Under the pieces are notes generated by a model. The model saw only the letters and a list, made by a program, of their open reading frames with translations, was not told the origin of the DNA and made no database searches. A stretch of DNA of 59,367 bases from Crocinitomicaceae bacterium (lineage in GTDB: Bacteria > Bacteroidota > Bacteroidia > Flavobacteriales_D > Crocinitomicaceae): positions 1 to 59,367 of the forward strand of contig JAIPCC010000004.1 of the NCBI GenBank assembly GCA_021738405.1. Direction: 5' to 3'. Both the position numbers and the translations under genes were made by a program. Positions 36,188 through 44,955 of this stretch are shown in pieces (within the stretch, counting starts at the first letter, position 1; each line of letters begins with the position of its first letter).

Positions 36188-36787
36188 TTAGAAATCGTCT
36201 TCGTCTTCGTCGTCTTCGAAGAAATCTTCGTCTGGCTTCTTGTAGTTGAGCAATTCGTCGTCGAGGTCGTCGTCGTCATCGTCAAAAAACTTTGGACTTT
36301 TGCCGCTCTTTTTGTAGGCATCCATTTTGGGCTTTTTGTTGCGGTTGTCGTCTTCGATTTTGCGCTCTTTTACATTCAATTTCTTTCGGGGTTCTACCTT
36401 CGGTAAGATAAATCCCGCCGCTGGAGTGGCGTCGTCGTCGCTGCGCGCTTCTGATCGGGGTGCGGGGGCATCATTGGATCTAGCGGGCGAGTTGTTGTCT
36501 CGGGGCGTAAAAGGTCTTGGATTTGGATTCGGCCGGTTGTCTGTGCGTTGTTCGGCTTCTTTAACTGCCAAAGCACGACCATTGATTACATGACCATCTA
36601 GAGCTGAGATGGCATTTGAAGCCTCTTGGCGATCGGCCATTTCGACAAATGCGAATCCTCTCGGTTTTCCGGTCTCGCGGTCTGTGGCAACAGTAGCTTT
36701 CAGAACTGTACCGTAGTTTTCGAAAAGTTGGCGCAACTCTAGGTTACTGACGCCAAAATCAAGTTTAGCAACAAAAATACTTGTCAT
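36188..36787 (-). CDS. RRM RNA-binding protein with acidic tail
   Basis: 199 residues. One RRM (about 1-80) with RNP2 IFVAKL and RNP1 KPRGFAFVEM; the aromatic positions are kept, so it should bind RNA. Then a Pro/Asn/Arg-rich linker, a basic stretch (KKLNVKERKIEDDNRNKK) and a highly acidic Asp/Glu tail ending DEDEDDF. Single-RRM proteins of this kind are found in Bacteroidota and may act as RNA chaperones; the long tail is unusual. Confidence 0.9.
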   Translation of the reverse strand: MTSIFVAKLDFGVSNLELRQLFENYGTVLKATVATDRETGKPRGFAFVEMADRQEASNAISALDGHVINGRALAVKEAEQRTDNRPNPNPRPFTPRDNNSPARSNDAPAPRSEARSDDDATPAAGFILPKVEPRKKLNVKERKIEDDNRNKKPKMDAYKKSGKSPKFFDDDDDDLDDELLNYKKPDEDFFEDDEDEDDF

Positions 36788-36913
36788 AATGTGATTTAAA
36801 CAACACAGATTTAGGTAAATACTAATCGTTCTTGGTCCGAAATTAGAACAAAATTGAAAAACTGCCTACTTTTTGAAAAAAAATATTCATTTGATGTCCG
36901 TAATTATACCTCA

Positions 36914-36942
36914 TTGGGCCTGCCTGAAAAGAATTATATTTG
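36914..36942 (+). promoter_or_regulatory. Promoter of the 82-aa protein / OmpH operon
   Basis: TTG (36914-36916), 18-base spacer, TATATTTG (36935-36942), ending 4 bases before the ATG at 36947. The promoter lies inside a longer open frame starting at 36854, which excludes that earlier start. Confidence 0.7.
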
Positions 36943-36946
36943 CAAA

Positions 36947-37195
36947 ATGCGCTTAGTCCGTCAAATTCCTCACGAGCATTTTTTAATCTCGCTGCATCAC
37001 TACAACGATAATTATTTGTTGAGTATTACCCTCGACGACTACCAACAACAATTTAAAGTTCCCGTCTCCGATCTTCAAAATATCGATGCGTTCGAACAAT
37101 TACTCAGCCCAGCATTTTACTCGGCTTGCCTACAAGATTTTATCCGCATGCGCGAGCGCTGGCTTCAACTTCTAAAACCACTTCAACATGACTAA
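36947..37195 (+). CDS. Small hypothetical protein
   Basis: 82 residues, starting MRLVRQIPHEHF; family not recognised. The start is fixed by the promoter box at 36935-36942. No signal peptide. Beta-rich start (FLISLHHYNDNYLLSITLDDYQ) then helices, ending in KPLQHD. First gene of a three-gene + operon; it overlaps the OmpH-like lipoprotein gene by 8 bases (ATGACTAA). Confidence 0.7.
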   Translation: MRLVRQIPHEHFLISLHHYNDNYLLSITLDDYQQQFKVPVSDLQNIDAFEQLLSPAFYSACLQDFIRMRERWLQLLKPLQHD

Positions 37196-37775
37196 ACTTC
37201 TTTACTTCACCATCGTTTTGGCATTAAGTACCGCGTGTTCTTCGCCAACCCCTCCAAAAAATGACCAAACTCCAAAGGTGCCTATTACGCGTCTGGACGG
37301 CTTGAAAATCGCCTACTATGCCAACGATAGCATTAAAAAGTATTTTGACTATTTCAAAAAAGAAGAAGCCGTAGCCGAGAAAAATCAAAAACGCTTTGAA
37401 AACGAACTGCAAAAGCGCAACCAAGTCTACGAAAACTACATCGTCAAAAAAGACCAAGAAGCCCGTGCCGGATTGCTCTCTGATAATGAAATAGCTATGG
37501 TTCAACAAAAGGCCCAGCAAATGCAAAGCGAGCTCATGCAATATCAACAAACTGAAGGCGCACGCATCGAAAAGCAAACGCTCAAATCCTTAGAAGTCAT
37601 CAATAAAAAAGTAGAGCTGTGGGGTAAAAAATATTGTGAAAAACACCACATCGACCTGCTCTTGATACAAGGTCAAGACGGGCAAATCAACTACGTCAAT
37701 AAAAAGATGGATGTCACGAAGGAATTCATCAATTTCCTCAACGAGAACCAAAGCTCCATCGAAAAAGAACTTTAA
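37188..37775 (+). CDS. OmpH/Skp-like lipoprotein
   Basis: 195 residues. Lipobox LSTAC (Cys17), then IAYYANDSIKKYFDYF and a long coiled coil (about 55-140) rich in Glu, Gln and Lys, then a compact C-terminal strand-helix part (DLLLIQGQDGQINYVNKKMDVTKEF). This is the OmpH/Skp fold, a periplasmic chaperone of outer-membrane proteins, here membrane-anchored. Abuts the DUF4924 gene. Confidence 0.85.
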   Translation: MTKLLYFTIVLALSTACSSPTPPKNDQTPKVPITRLDGLKIAYYANDSIKKYFDYFKKEEAVAEKNQKRFENELQKRNQVYENYIVKKDQEARAGLLSDNEIAMVQQKAQQMQSELMQYQQTEGARIEKQTLKSLEVINKKVELWGKKYCEKHHIDLLLIQGQDGQINYVNKKMDVTKEFINFLNENQSSIEKEL

Positions 37776-38327
37776 ATGCGCCCAAACCCTGCCCTCCAAA
37801 ACGAAAATGTCGCCGAATATTTACTCTATATTTTTCAGATAGAAGCGCTTGTTCGCACCATAGACCTCGACATCACGCGGCTAGAAAACGAACTTTTAGC
37901 ACCAGCTTTTACAGATCCAACACAGCTTCAGGATCAACTCAGCTGGTACCGAGCCATCCTTACCGAAATGCAGCAGCGCGGTTTGCAAAAAGAAGGGCAC
38001 CTCGACCAAGTAGACGAAATCCTGTTGGAATTAATTTACCTGCACAACACGCTGCTCACCATCCTCAACGATGAAAAGTACAAAGGCTTGTGTGAACACG
38101 CCCACGATGCCCTGCAAGCATTTAAAGTAAAGTCTAATATGGCCAGCAGACACGACATCGAAGTGTTGCTGCACGCCATGTTCATGAAGCTTCAACTCAA
38201 GATGAAAAAACAAGAAATCAGTGCCGAAACAGAAGCTGCATTTGATTTATTTCGCATTCAGTTGGCTTATTTGTCCAAAAATTACCAGCGCATGAAAGCT
38301 GGCGAACTCAATTTCGTTCAGAATTGA
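37776..38327 (+). CDS. DUF4924 protein
   Basis: 183 residues, helical. Seen: NVAEYLLYIFQIEALVRTIDLD near the start, GLQKEGHLDQV, FMKLQLKMKKQEISAETEAAFDLFR and SKNYQRM near the end, the pattern of the Bacteroidota-restricted DUF4924 family. No signal peptide. Function unknown. Last gene of the OmpH-like operon; convergent with and overlapping the HSDR_N gene by 10 bases. Confidence 0.85.
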   Translation: MRPNPALQNENVAEYLLYIFQIEALVRTIDLDITRLENELLAPAFTDPTQLQDQLSWYRAILTEMQQRGLQKEGHLDQVDEILLELIYLHNTLLTILNDEKYKGLCEHAHDALQAFKVKSNMASRHDIEVLLHAMFMKLQLKMKKQEISAETEAAFDLFRIQLAYLSKNYQRMKAGELNFVQN

Positions 38328-38773
38328 TTTTTTGGAAAGTGCTGCATTTGGGTTAAACTTTTTTGTTCCGCGTCAATCTCGTAGACCAAATGCTGTTGTC
38401 CGTTACTTAAAATAAGACAAGCGGCCCCGATCATTTTCTGATAAGTAGAAATTTGCATAAACACCTCATGACTGAGCTTGATTTGCGGTGCTTTGCATTC
38501 TACCAAAATAGCGGCCTCAAATTGTGCGTTGTATACAACGACATCCCATCTGCGCGTAAAACCATCGTATTGGATTTGCTTTTCTACGGCAATTTTTTCG
38601 ATTGGATAACCCTGATGTAAGTGGAGGTAGGAAATGAGGTGTTGGCGTACCCATTCTTCTGGAGTGAGGACAATTTGCTTTTTGCGCACCAAACAATTGA
38701 CGAATACTCGCCCTGCCTTGCTGCTCAGTTTTAAAGGGGCAGGCGGCAAATTGAGAGGCTGCAACAAGGACAT
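38318..38773 (-). CDS. HsdR N-terminal-like nuclease-fold protein
   Basis: 151 residues, only the restriction-endonuclease-like domain of type I HsdR (HSDR_N_2). Seen: the core YDGFTRRWDVVVYN with conserved D, then ILVECKAPQIKLS (E-x-K) and the helix HEVFMQISTYQ. No HsdM, HsdS or helicase domain follows, so this is not a restriction system. Stand-alone proteins of this type are common in Bacteroidota; role unknown. Coupled to ald (1-base overlap). Confidence 0.87.
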   Translation of the reverse strand: MSLLQPLNLPPAPLKLSSKAGRVFVNCLVRKKQIVLTPEEWVRQHLISYLHLHQGYPIEKIAVEKQIQYDGFTRRWDVVVYNAQFEAAILVECKAPQIKLSHEVFMQISTYQKMIGAACLILSNGQQHLVYEIDAEQKSLTQMQHFPKNQF

Positions 38774-39993
38774 CAGATACCCGGTAGAATGAGGTGGATG
38801 TCTTTGTATTGGAGGTCAAAAACCTTTCCTAAGACTTCATTGGTGAGAATGCCCCTGAACATATAGACTCCATTTCTGAATCCGGGATGTGTTCTGATGA
38901 GGTCAGGAACGCCGCCGCGCTCTCCCATTTCTAAGAGCAAAGGGGAAAGTGTATTGGATAGGGCAAAAGAGGCCGTTCTGGATACGCGTGATGCAATATT
39001 TGGTACGCAATAATGCGTGACGTCGTGCTTTACAAATGTGGGTTCGCTGTGGTTGGTGATTTTGGAGGTCTCAAAACAACCGCCCTGATCAATACTAACA
39101 TCTAGGACAACCGAGCCAGGTTTCATTTGGGAGATCATGTCTTCAGTAACCACACATGGTGTGCGGCCAATAGTGGAGCGCAAGGCACCGATCACGACAT
39201 CTGCGCGCCTGACTGCCTTCGCCAATACTTTTGGTTGTAAAACTGACGTATAAACGCGCTGTCCTAAATCGTTTTGAAGTCGGCGCAGTCTAGAGAGGGA
39301 GTTGTCGAATATTTTGACCGATGCGCCCAAACCCAATGCAGCTCTGGTGGCAAATTCACCAACAGTGCCTGCGCCGAGTACTACAATTTCGGTGGGCTGC
39401 ACACCTGCAATGCCGCCGAGCATGAGGCCCTTGCCTTCTGAGAAAGAGGAGAGGAGTTCGCCCGCAACAATAATGGAAGTGGTGCCCGCAATTTCACTCA
39501 TGGTGCGCACAATAGAAAAAACGCCTTCTTCGTCGCGGATGTAATCCCAGGCGATGGCTGTTATTTTTTTAGCGCTGAGTTGTTGTAAAATTTCTTTGGG
39601 TTGGGTAGCGAGTTGTAGTGCCGAGATAAACGTTTGATTACCCGGCATGAGTGCGATTTCTTCTTCTGAAGGTGGTGCAACTTTGAGGATGATATCGGAC
39701 TGGTACACGCCCTTGCGGTCGTAGATAATTTGTGCACCGGCTTCGCTGTATTCGTTGTCTGTAAAGTGCGCTCCTTCGCCAGCCTTGCTTTCAAGAAGCA
39801 CCTGATGGCCGTTGGCAACGAGCAAACTGACCGCCTCCGGAACCAAAGCTACCCTTCTCTCTTGAAAGGAGGTTTCTTTCGGAATGCCGATGAGGAGCTC
39901 GCCCTTTTTTCTGCGCACCTCGAGGAGGTCCTCTTTGGGCATGAGGGCTCCTTGTTGAATTAAGGTTTTGAGCAAGTGTGGATCAGTGGTCAT
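38773..39993 (-). CDS. ald: Alanine dehydrogenase
   Basis: 406 residues, with about 33 residues before the usual start of the core (GIPKETSFQERRVALVPEAV). Interconverts L-alanine and pyruvate with NAD. Seen: LGAGTVGEFATRAALGLGASV (NAD site), IGRTPCVVTEDMISQMKPGSVVLDVSIDQGG, and the late THYCVPNIASRVSRTAS. The N-terminal extension is unusual relative to the about 370-residue classical enzyme. Overlaps tsaE by 11 bases. Confidence 0.93.
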   Translation of the reverse strand: MTTDPHLLKTLIQQGALMPKEDLLEVRRKKGELLIGIPKETSFQERRVALVPEAVSLLVANGHQVLLESKAGEGAHFTDNEYSEAGAQIIYDRKGVYQSDIILKVAPPSEEEIALMPGNQTFISALQLATQPKEILQQLSAKKITAIAWDYIRDEEGVFSIVRTMSEIAGTTSIIVAGELLSSFSEGKGLMLGGIAGVQPTEIVVLGAGTVGEFATRAALGLGASVKIFDNSLSRLRRLQNDLGQRVYTSVLQPKVLAKAVRRADVVIGALRSTIGRTPCVVTEDMISQMKPGSVVLDVSIDQGGCFETSKITNHSEPTFVKHDVTHYCVPNIASRVSRTASFALSNTLSPLLLEMGERGGVPDLIRTHPGFRNGVYMFRGILTNEVLGKVFDLQYKDIHLILPGI

Positions 39994-40423
39994 AGCGCAG
40001 CGTGATTTCTCGACTTTGGTCGGGTTCTATACGAATATACAGCCTAAAGTGCGGATTTGGAATAATCGCCTCGATTTTTTGTGGCCATTCAACTAAAAAA
40101 TAAGCATTTTCATCGAAGAGTTCTTCTAGACCGAGGTTTTGAATTTCTTGCTCATTTTCAATGCGATAGCAATCGAGGTGATAAACAGCACCCTTTTGCG
40201 GGCTGTCATAAGGTTGAATCAGGGCAAATGTGGGAGAGCCTTCAAAGTGTGTTATTGCTACCTCTTCGAGTAAAGCCCGAACAAGTGTTGTTTTGCCGCA
40301 GCCCATTTCTGCTTCTAGCGCCACAAAACAAGGGGCAGGAAGTAGAGACCAAAGCGCTTTGGCAATTGTTGGCAGCTGCTCAAGACTTACCCCAGGCCAA
40401 AAACCGATGGTTTCAGTTGCCAT
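39983..40423 (-). CDS. tsaE: tRNA threonylcarbamoyladenosine synthesis ATPase TsaE
   Basis: 146 residues. Part of the TsaBDE complex that forms t6A37 in tRNAs. Walker A EMGCGKTTLVRALL (G41-T46) where most have GAGKTT, SPTFALIQPY, YHLDCYRI, and EWPQKIEAIIP. Overlaps ald and lpxH by 11 bases each, so translation of the three is likely coupled. Confidence 0.93.
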   Translation of the reverse strand: MATETIGFWPGVSLEQLPTIAKALWSLLPAPCFVALEAEMGCGKTTLVRALLEEVAITHFEGSPTFALIQPYDSPQKGAVYHLDCYRIENEQEIQNLGLEELFDENAYFLVEWPQKIEAIIPNPHFRLYIRIEPDQSREITLRYDH

Positions 40424-41192
40424 GGTAAGCGCTTACTTGGTTATCGGCCCACTGCAGGAGTTCGAGTTTTTCGGTGTCAAAGCGGGCAAAAGTATAGTAT
40501 TGCAACCAATCTCCTGTATTGACATAAAGCGCGTTTTCGTGCTGCAGATATAAAGGAAGGTGGCGATGTCCAAAAATATAGTAGTCGTGGTGTTGTGTTT
40601 GCGCGAGTTCTTGCACATATTGAAAGAGCCATTCGTCTTGTGGCCCCGTGTATTTAGCGTCTTTCGACCCGCCATTAGCACGGCTTCTGCGCGATAAAAA
40701 GCTTGCCAAACCAATTCCGAAATTAGGATGTAGCCGGGCAAAAAGCCATTGACATAAGCTGCTTCTGAAAAAGCGCTTGAGCACTTTGTATTTGTAGTCG
40801 CCGGGGCCTAAGCCGTCGCCGTGATGCAAATAAAATTGTTTGTCGCCGTAGTTGAAGGTATAGGAATCGCTGTGGAGCGTAAGGCCGAGTTCTTTTTCAA
40901 AATAATCAAATACCCACATGTCGTGGTTGCCCTTGAAAAAGTGAATTTCAATACCTGCGTCTGAAAGCTCGGCAATTTTGCCAAAAAGCCTGGTGTAGCC
41001 TTTTGGTACAACCGTTTTGTATTCAAACCAGAAGTCAAATACATCGCCTAGCAGATAAATGGCCTTTGCACTTGGTTTGATATGATCTAGCCAATTGATG
41101 AAGGCTTTTTCTCGGGCAGCACTTTTTTGTGCATTGGGCGCACCCAAATGGAGATCTGAGGCAAAATAGATGTATTTAGGCTGGTCTGCCAT
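40413..41192 (-). CDS. lpxH: UDP-2,3-diacylglucosamine diphosphatase LpxH
   Basis: 259 residues. Metallophosphatase step of lipid A synthesis, at the inner membrane. Seen: FASDLHLGAPN (D13, H15), LLGDVFDFWFEYK, FFKGNHDMWVFDY, LHHGDG and the closing YYIFGHRHLPLYL. The layout fits Bacteroidota LpxH. One-base overlap with the TlpA gene upstream; lpxK lies 4.6 kb away in the same run. Confidence 0.92.
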   Translation of the reverse strand: MADQPKYIYFASDLHLGAPNAQKSAAREKAFINWLDHIKPSAKAIYLLGDVFDFWFEYKTVVPKGYTRLFGKIAELSDAGIEIHFFKGNHDMWVFDYFEKELGLTLHSDSYTFNYGDKQFYLHHGDGLGPGDYKYKVLKRFFRSSLCQWLFARLHPNFGIGLASFLSRRSRANGGSKDAKYTGPQDEWLFQYVQELAQTQHHDYYIFGHRHLPLYLQHENALYVNTGDWLQYYTFARFDTEKLELLQWADNQVSAYHGN

Positions 41193-42298
41193 TAGAAACC
41201 AAAGATTTGCTGAAGGGTTTGCTCGAGCGCAGCACCTCTTAAATTAGTGGCAATGACGCGGCCCTCTTTGTCTAGTAATACAGTAAACGGAATGGATTGA
41301 ACGCCGTAGAGTTGAGCCACTTTACTTTGCCATCCGCCGAGGTCACTGACGTGATTAGGCCATGCCAATTGATCGGCTGCAATAGCCGCCAACCATTTGT
41401 CTTTGTTGGAGTCAAGGGAAACACTCATGACGGTAAAGCCGGCATCTTTGTATTTTTGGTAGTTCTTCACCACGTTGGGGTTTTCTGCACGGCAGGGCCC
41501 ACACCAAGATGCCCAGAAGTCCAGTAATACGACTTGTCCTTTCAGGTCTGAAAGTTTCATTTGCTTTTTGCCGTCTGTGCGCAATTCTTCAAAATCAGGT
41601 ACCAATTTGCCGCGTGCAAAAGGGTCTGCGGCCTCGCGCTCTTGTTTTTTGGCTAAGTATTGTTTGTAAAGGTTTTGAACAATTGTACTTTGACCAAAAC
41701 TTTGATAAAGCGGTAGCATAAGTTTTTCGTAATTCGCAAAGTCTTGGTCTATTTGCATGCTGCTGAGAGGTAAAATGAGGGCCGCTGAGTTGGCGTACAT
41801 CCCGACATAACTCTGGAGTGCTGTTTGGAATTGGCTGTAGGCTTGGGTCATGTAGCTATTGATCTCGGCTTCTTTACTCGGGTCGGTCTTGATGGCCAAA
41901 AGCGCGGAGTCTGCTTTGTTTCTCCAATTGGCATTGAGCACTACATATTCGAACATTTGACGCGATTCTTCTGAATTGACGAAGTTGCAAAATTGAAGTA
42001 GGTTGCGTCCGTCTCCAAAGATTTTGATGCGCGTGGTATCGCGGATGACGATATTGAGGGAGTTCTGACCGATGCGTAAGATATAGTAGTCGGGGCCAGG
42101 TAAGATACCCTTGAGTTCAAAATTACCTTTGTTGCTTACTGGACTCGCGTAATAATCTTTAAATGTGCTGCCGAATTGTTGAGATAAATAAACTGAATCT
42201 GCGCCGCTCGAAAAAATCTGCCCACTGATTTGAAAAGGCTGACCTTGTCCAAAACAAAATAGGGGTAGCAGCAAAAGAAGGGTGAGACAGCGGTTCAT
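41192..42298 (-). CDS. TlpA-like thioredoxin with DUF4369 domain, copy 1
   Basis: 368 residues. Signal peptide (1-18, ending FGQG; no lipobox). N-terminal DUF4369-type beta domain (about 22-130), helical linker, then a thioredoxin/AhpC-TSA domain with FWASWCGPC at about residue 262 and a cis-Pro SIPFTVL. Periplasmic thiol-disulfide oxidoreductase of the TlpA/ResA type. The next gene upstream is a tandem paralogue. Confidence 0.9.
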   Translation of the reverse strand: MNRCLTLLLLLPLFCFGQGQPFQISGQIFSSGADSVYLSQQFGSTFKDYYASPVSNKGNFELKGILPGPDYYILRIGQNSLNIVIRDTTRIKIFGDGRNLLQFCNFVNSEESRQMFEYVVLNANWRNKADSALLAIKTDPSKEAEINSYMTQAYSQFQTALQSYVGMYANSAALILPLSSMQIDQDFANYEKLMLPLYQSFGQSTIVQNLYKQYLAKKQEREAADPFARGKLVPDFEELRTDGKKQMKLSDLKGQVVLLDFWASWCGPCRAENPNVVKNYQKYKDAGFTVMSVSLDSNKDKWLAAIAADQLAWPNHVSDLGGWQSKVAQLYGVQSIPFTVLLDKEGRVIATNLRGAALEQTLQQIFGF

Positions 42299-42299
42299 G

Positions 42300-43487
42300 T
42301 TATTTGAAAATTTGAGCTAATTTGTCTTGAAGTTTTTGCCCTCTGAGGTTGGTGCCTATTATTTTACCATCTGGATTGACCAATACGGTGTAAGGGATGC
42401 CATCAAATTGATAAAGTTGTGGCAGATTTGACTTCCAGCCCAGTGCTTCATTTACTTGGTCTGGCCAGGTCATTCCAAAGGATTTGATGCCTTCTTGCCA
42501 TTTATTTTTGTCTTCGTCGAGGGAAACGCTGAAAACGGTGAAGCCTTTATTTTTGTATTTGTTGTAAGCGGCTATGACATTTGGCATCTCGCTCTTGCAG
42601 GGCCCACACCAAGAAGCCCAGAAGTCAATTAGGACGTATTTGCCTCTCAAGGAACTCAGGGAACGCGTTTTGCCAGTAGGGTCGGGGAGCGCAATTTCTG
42701 GTGCAGCCATACTGCCATTAGTCATTTGGGTGTAGGCAAAAAAGGCGTCCTCAATTTGGGCATATTGCGCTTGCATGTTTTGACTTGCCGCTTGCCCTGG
42801 AAAGCGCTGTGCGTAAGCTGCGCTTAATTTTTCTAAGGTGGTGAGATGGGAGGCATTCCAATCTTCAAAGCCGGTGGTGGGCAGCAAATTCATGCTGAGC
42901 ATGATATTCAACGGACTGCTCAAATCTTGGTTAATTGCCTTGACACAAAACGCTTCATAGCTTGCTTTTGCTGCTGTGTACGCCGCATTGATGGCGTCTT
43001 GATCGAGCTTGCGCGTATTTTGCTGCAATTCGTTTTGGGTCGATTCAAAACGTTTGGTTGCCATCAATAGTTCGGCATAGGTATTTGCCCATTTGACACC
43101 ACCTAAACCTGGTTTGAAGCTGAAATCCGTGAGTCGACAGCGCAGCGAAATGTGGTCTTTAGGTTGCAAGGGGAGCCAAAGTGTGCTGCCGTTTAAATCT
43201 GATATACGCAAGTTGTAGAGCCCGAGCCCAGGAATATTGGCTGGGAGTTCAAAAGAACCATCTGCTGCAATTTCAGTTTGGGCAACGGAAATGACACCGC
43301 GGTCACTAGGGGCTTCTAAAAAGAGCTGCAAGCCACCAGCACCTTGAATTTGTCCGCTGATGAAAAGATTTTCTTCAAGTCCGTTTTTTTCGAGATCAGA
43401 GCGATTGACATACCACAAGATGAGACCTCCGATGGCCACTAGGAGGAGAATCCAAACTAGTTTTTTATTGGATTTCAAGAAGGACAT
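42300..43487 (-). CDS. TlpA-like thioredoxin, membrane-anchored, copy 2
   Basis: 395 residues. A transmembrane helix at about 8-26 anchors it to the inner membrane, then a DUF4369-like beta domain (LFISGQIQGAGG...), a linker and a thioredoxin domain with FWASWCGPC near residue 290 and cis-Pro GIPYTVL. The last about 110 residues are alike to copy 1 (FTVxSVSLDxxKxKW, IGTNLRGQKL). Only one base separates the two. One-base overlap with gatB. Confidence 0.9.
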   Translation of the reverse strand: MSFLKSNKKLVWILLLVAIGGLILWYVNRSDLEKNGLEENLFISGQIQGAGGLQLFLEAPSDRGVISVAQTEIAADGSFELPANIPGLGLYNLRISDLNGSTLWLPLQPKDHISLRCRLTDFSFKPGLGGVKWANTYAELLMATKRFESTQNELQQNTRKLDQDAINAAYTAAKASYEAFCVKAINQDLSSPLNIMLSMNLLPTTGFEDWNASHLTTLEKLSAAYAQRFPGQAASQNMQAQYAQIEDAFFAYTQMTNGSMAAPEIALPDPTGKTRSLSSLRGKYVLIDFWASWCGPCKSEMPNVIAAYNKYKNKGFTVFSVSLDEDKNKWQEGIKSFGMTWPDQVNEALGWKSNLPQLYQFDGIPYTVLVNPDGKIIGTNLRGQKLQDKLAQIFK

Positions 43488-44941
43488 TAGTTTTCAAGTT
43501 TTTGTCTGAGTAGTCCATTTGCCGCTTTAGGGTCGGCTTTACCGCCAGAAACCTTCATGAGTTGGCCCATAAAGAACCCGATGAGTTGTTTTTCACCGCT
43601 TCTGTATCGGTTGACTTCGTCCGGATTTTGCACAATAACGGTGTCGATGAAACCTTCGATGACATTGCTATCTGAACTCTGGATGAGGTTGAGTCTTTCG
43701 GCGATTTCTAAGGGTGTTTCTGTGGTTTCAAAAAGCGCAGGAAACAGTCGTTGGGCTGCAATGGAGTTGGATATTTTGCCTTGATCGATGAGCTGAATCA
43801 AAGCAGCGATTCGCGCTGCGGAAATCGGGAAGGTGGAGATATCTACACCTTGCTCATTGAGGTAAGATTTGATTTCGCCCATGAGCCAATTGGCTGCAGC
43901 TTTGTAATTTTTGGTAGCACTGATGAGCGCTTCGTAATACAAGGCCAAACCTTTTTGATCGGTAATGTTGTAGGCATCGTAATCGCTGAGGCCATACGTT
44001 TTGGTATAGCGTTCAAATAACGCATTTGGCAAGGCCGGCATGTCTTTGGCGATCTCCGCAATTTGGTCTGTGCTGACTGTAATGGGAGGGAGGTCGGGTT
44101 CTGGGAAGTAACGGTAGTCGTTGGCGGCTTCTTTGGTACGCATCGAGATGGTGCTACCTTTTAGCGCATCAAAGGCACGGGTTTCTTGGGTCAGCGGCTC
44201 GCCGTTTTCTAATGCTTCAATTTGGCGGGTAATTTCAAACTCAATGGCTCTTTGTACGTTGCGGATGGAGTTCATGTTTTTGACCTCTACCTTGGTACCA
44301 AATTCTTGGGCGCCAACCAAACGCACAGAGACGTTGGCATCGCAGCGCATAGATCCTTCTTCCATGTTGCCATCGCAGATGTCGAGGTAGCGCAATAGTT
44401 TGCGTACTTCTGTGAGGTAGTTGTAGGCTTCGGTAGACGAACGCAAATCGGGTTCGGAAACAATTTCGAGTAGGGGCGTGCCGGCGCGGTTGAGGTCCAC
44501 GAGGGTGTCGTAGACATCGACGTCGTGGATGCTTTTTCCAGCATCTTCTTCCATGTGAATACGCGTAATTCCAATAGATTTTTGCGAACCGTCTTCGGTG
44601 CGGATCAGGATTTGACCACCTGTACAAATTGGGGTGGTGTCTTGGGTAATTTGATAACCTTTTGGAAGGTCAGGGTAGAAATAGTTTTTGCGCGCAAAGT
44701 ATTGTGCTGGGGCTATCTGACAGCCACAAGCAAGTCCGAGTCTGATGGCAAAATCAATGGTTTTGCGGTTCATGACGGGTAGGGTGCCCGGGTGGCCTAA
44801 GGTAATGGCACTCACGTTGGTGTTGGGTGCTGAACCATAGGCATTGAGGTCCGAAGAATAAGCTTTGGTTTGTGTCAGGAGCTGCGCATGGACTTCAAGT
44901 CCGATGACGACCTCATAACGATCTCTGAGCGTTTGTTCCAT
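43487..44941 (-). CDS. gatB: Aspartyl/glutamyl-tRNA amidotransferase subunit B
   Basis: 484 residues, full length. Kinase-like subunit of GatCAB, which turns Glu-tRNA-Gln into Gln-tRNA-Gln. Seen: VVIGLEVHAQLLTQTKAYS, HPGTLPVMN, FYPDLPKGYQITQ, EEDAGKSIH, SMRCDANVSVR, KEAANDYRYFPEPDLPP and a C-terminal YqeY-type helical tail. gatA and gatC are not adjacent. Confidence 0.97.
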   Translation of the reverse strand: MEQTLRDRYEVVIGLEVHAQLLTQTKAYSSDLNAYGSAPNTNVSAITLGHPGTLPVMNRKTIDFAIRLGLACGCQIAPAQYFARKNYFYPDLPKGYQITQDTTPICTGGQILIRTEDGSQKSIGITRIHMEEDAGKSIHDVDVYDTLVDLNRAGTPLLEIVSEPDLRSSTEAYNYLTEVRKLLRYLDICDGNMEEGSMRCDANVSVRLVGAQEFGTKVEVKNMNSIRNVQRAIEFEITRQIEALENGEPLTQETRAFDALKGSTISMRTKEAANDYRYFPEPDLPPITVSTDQIAEIAKDMPALPNALFERYTKTYGLSDYDAYNITDQKGLALYYEALISATKNYKAAANWLMGEIKSYLNEQGVDISTFPISAARIAALIQLIDQGKISNSIAAQRLFPALFETTETPLEIAERLNLIQSSDSNVIEGFIDTVIVQNPDEVNRYRSGEKQLIGFFMGQLMKVSGGKADPKAANGLLRQKLEN

Positions 44942-44955
44942 GCTGGAGTAGTGTA

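Noticed and set aside
36142-36321. Longer cca start with a Thr/Ser-rich extension
   Set aside because: It reads the complement of the RRM gene's acidic tail in another frame; the low-complexity Thr repeats reflect GAY/GAR codons, and the -7 box lies before the later ATG.
36854-36946. Upstream start of the 82-aa protein
   Set aside because: A consensus -33/-7 promoter lies between this and the ATG at 36947.
38318-38773. Restriction-modification system
   Set aside because: Only an HsdR N-terminal-like domain is present; there is no methylase, specificity or helicase gene nearby.
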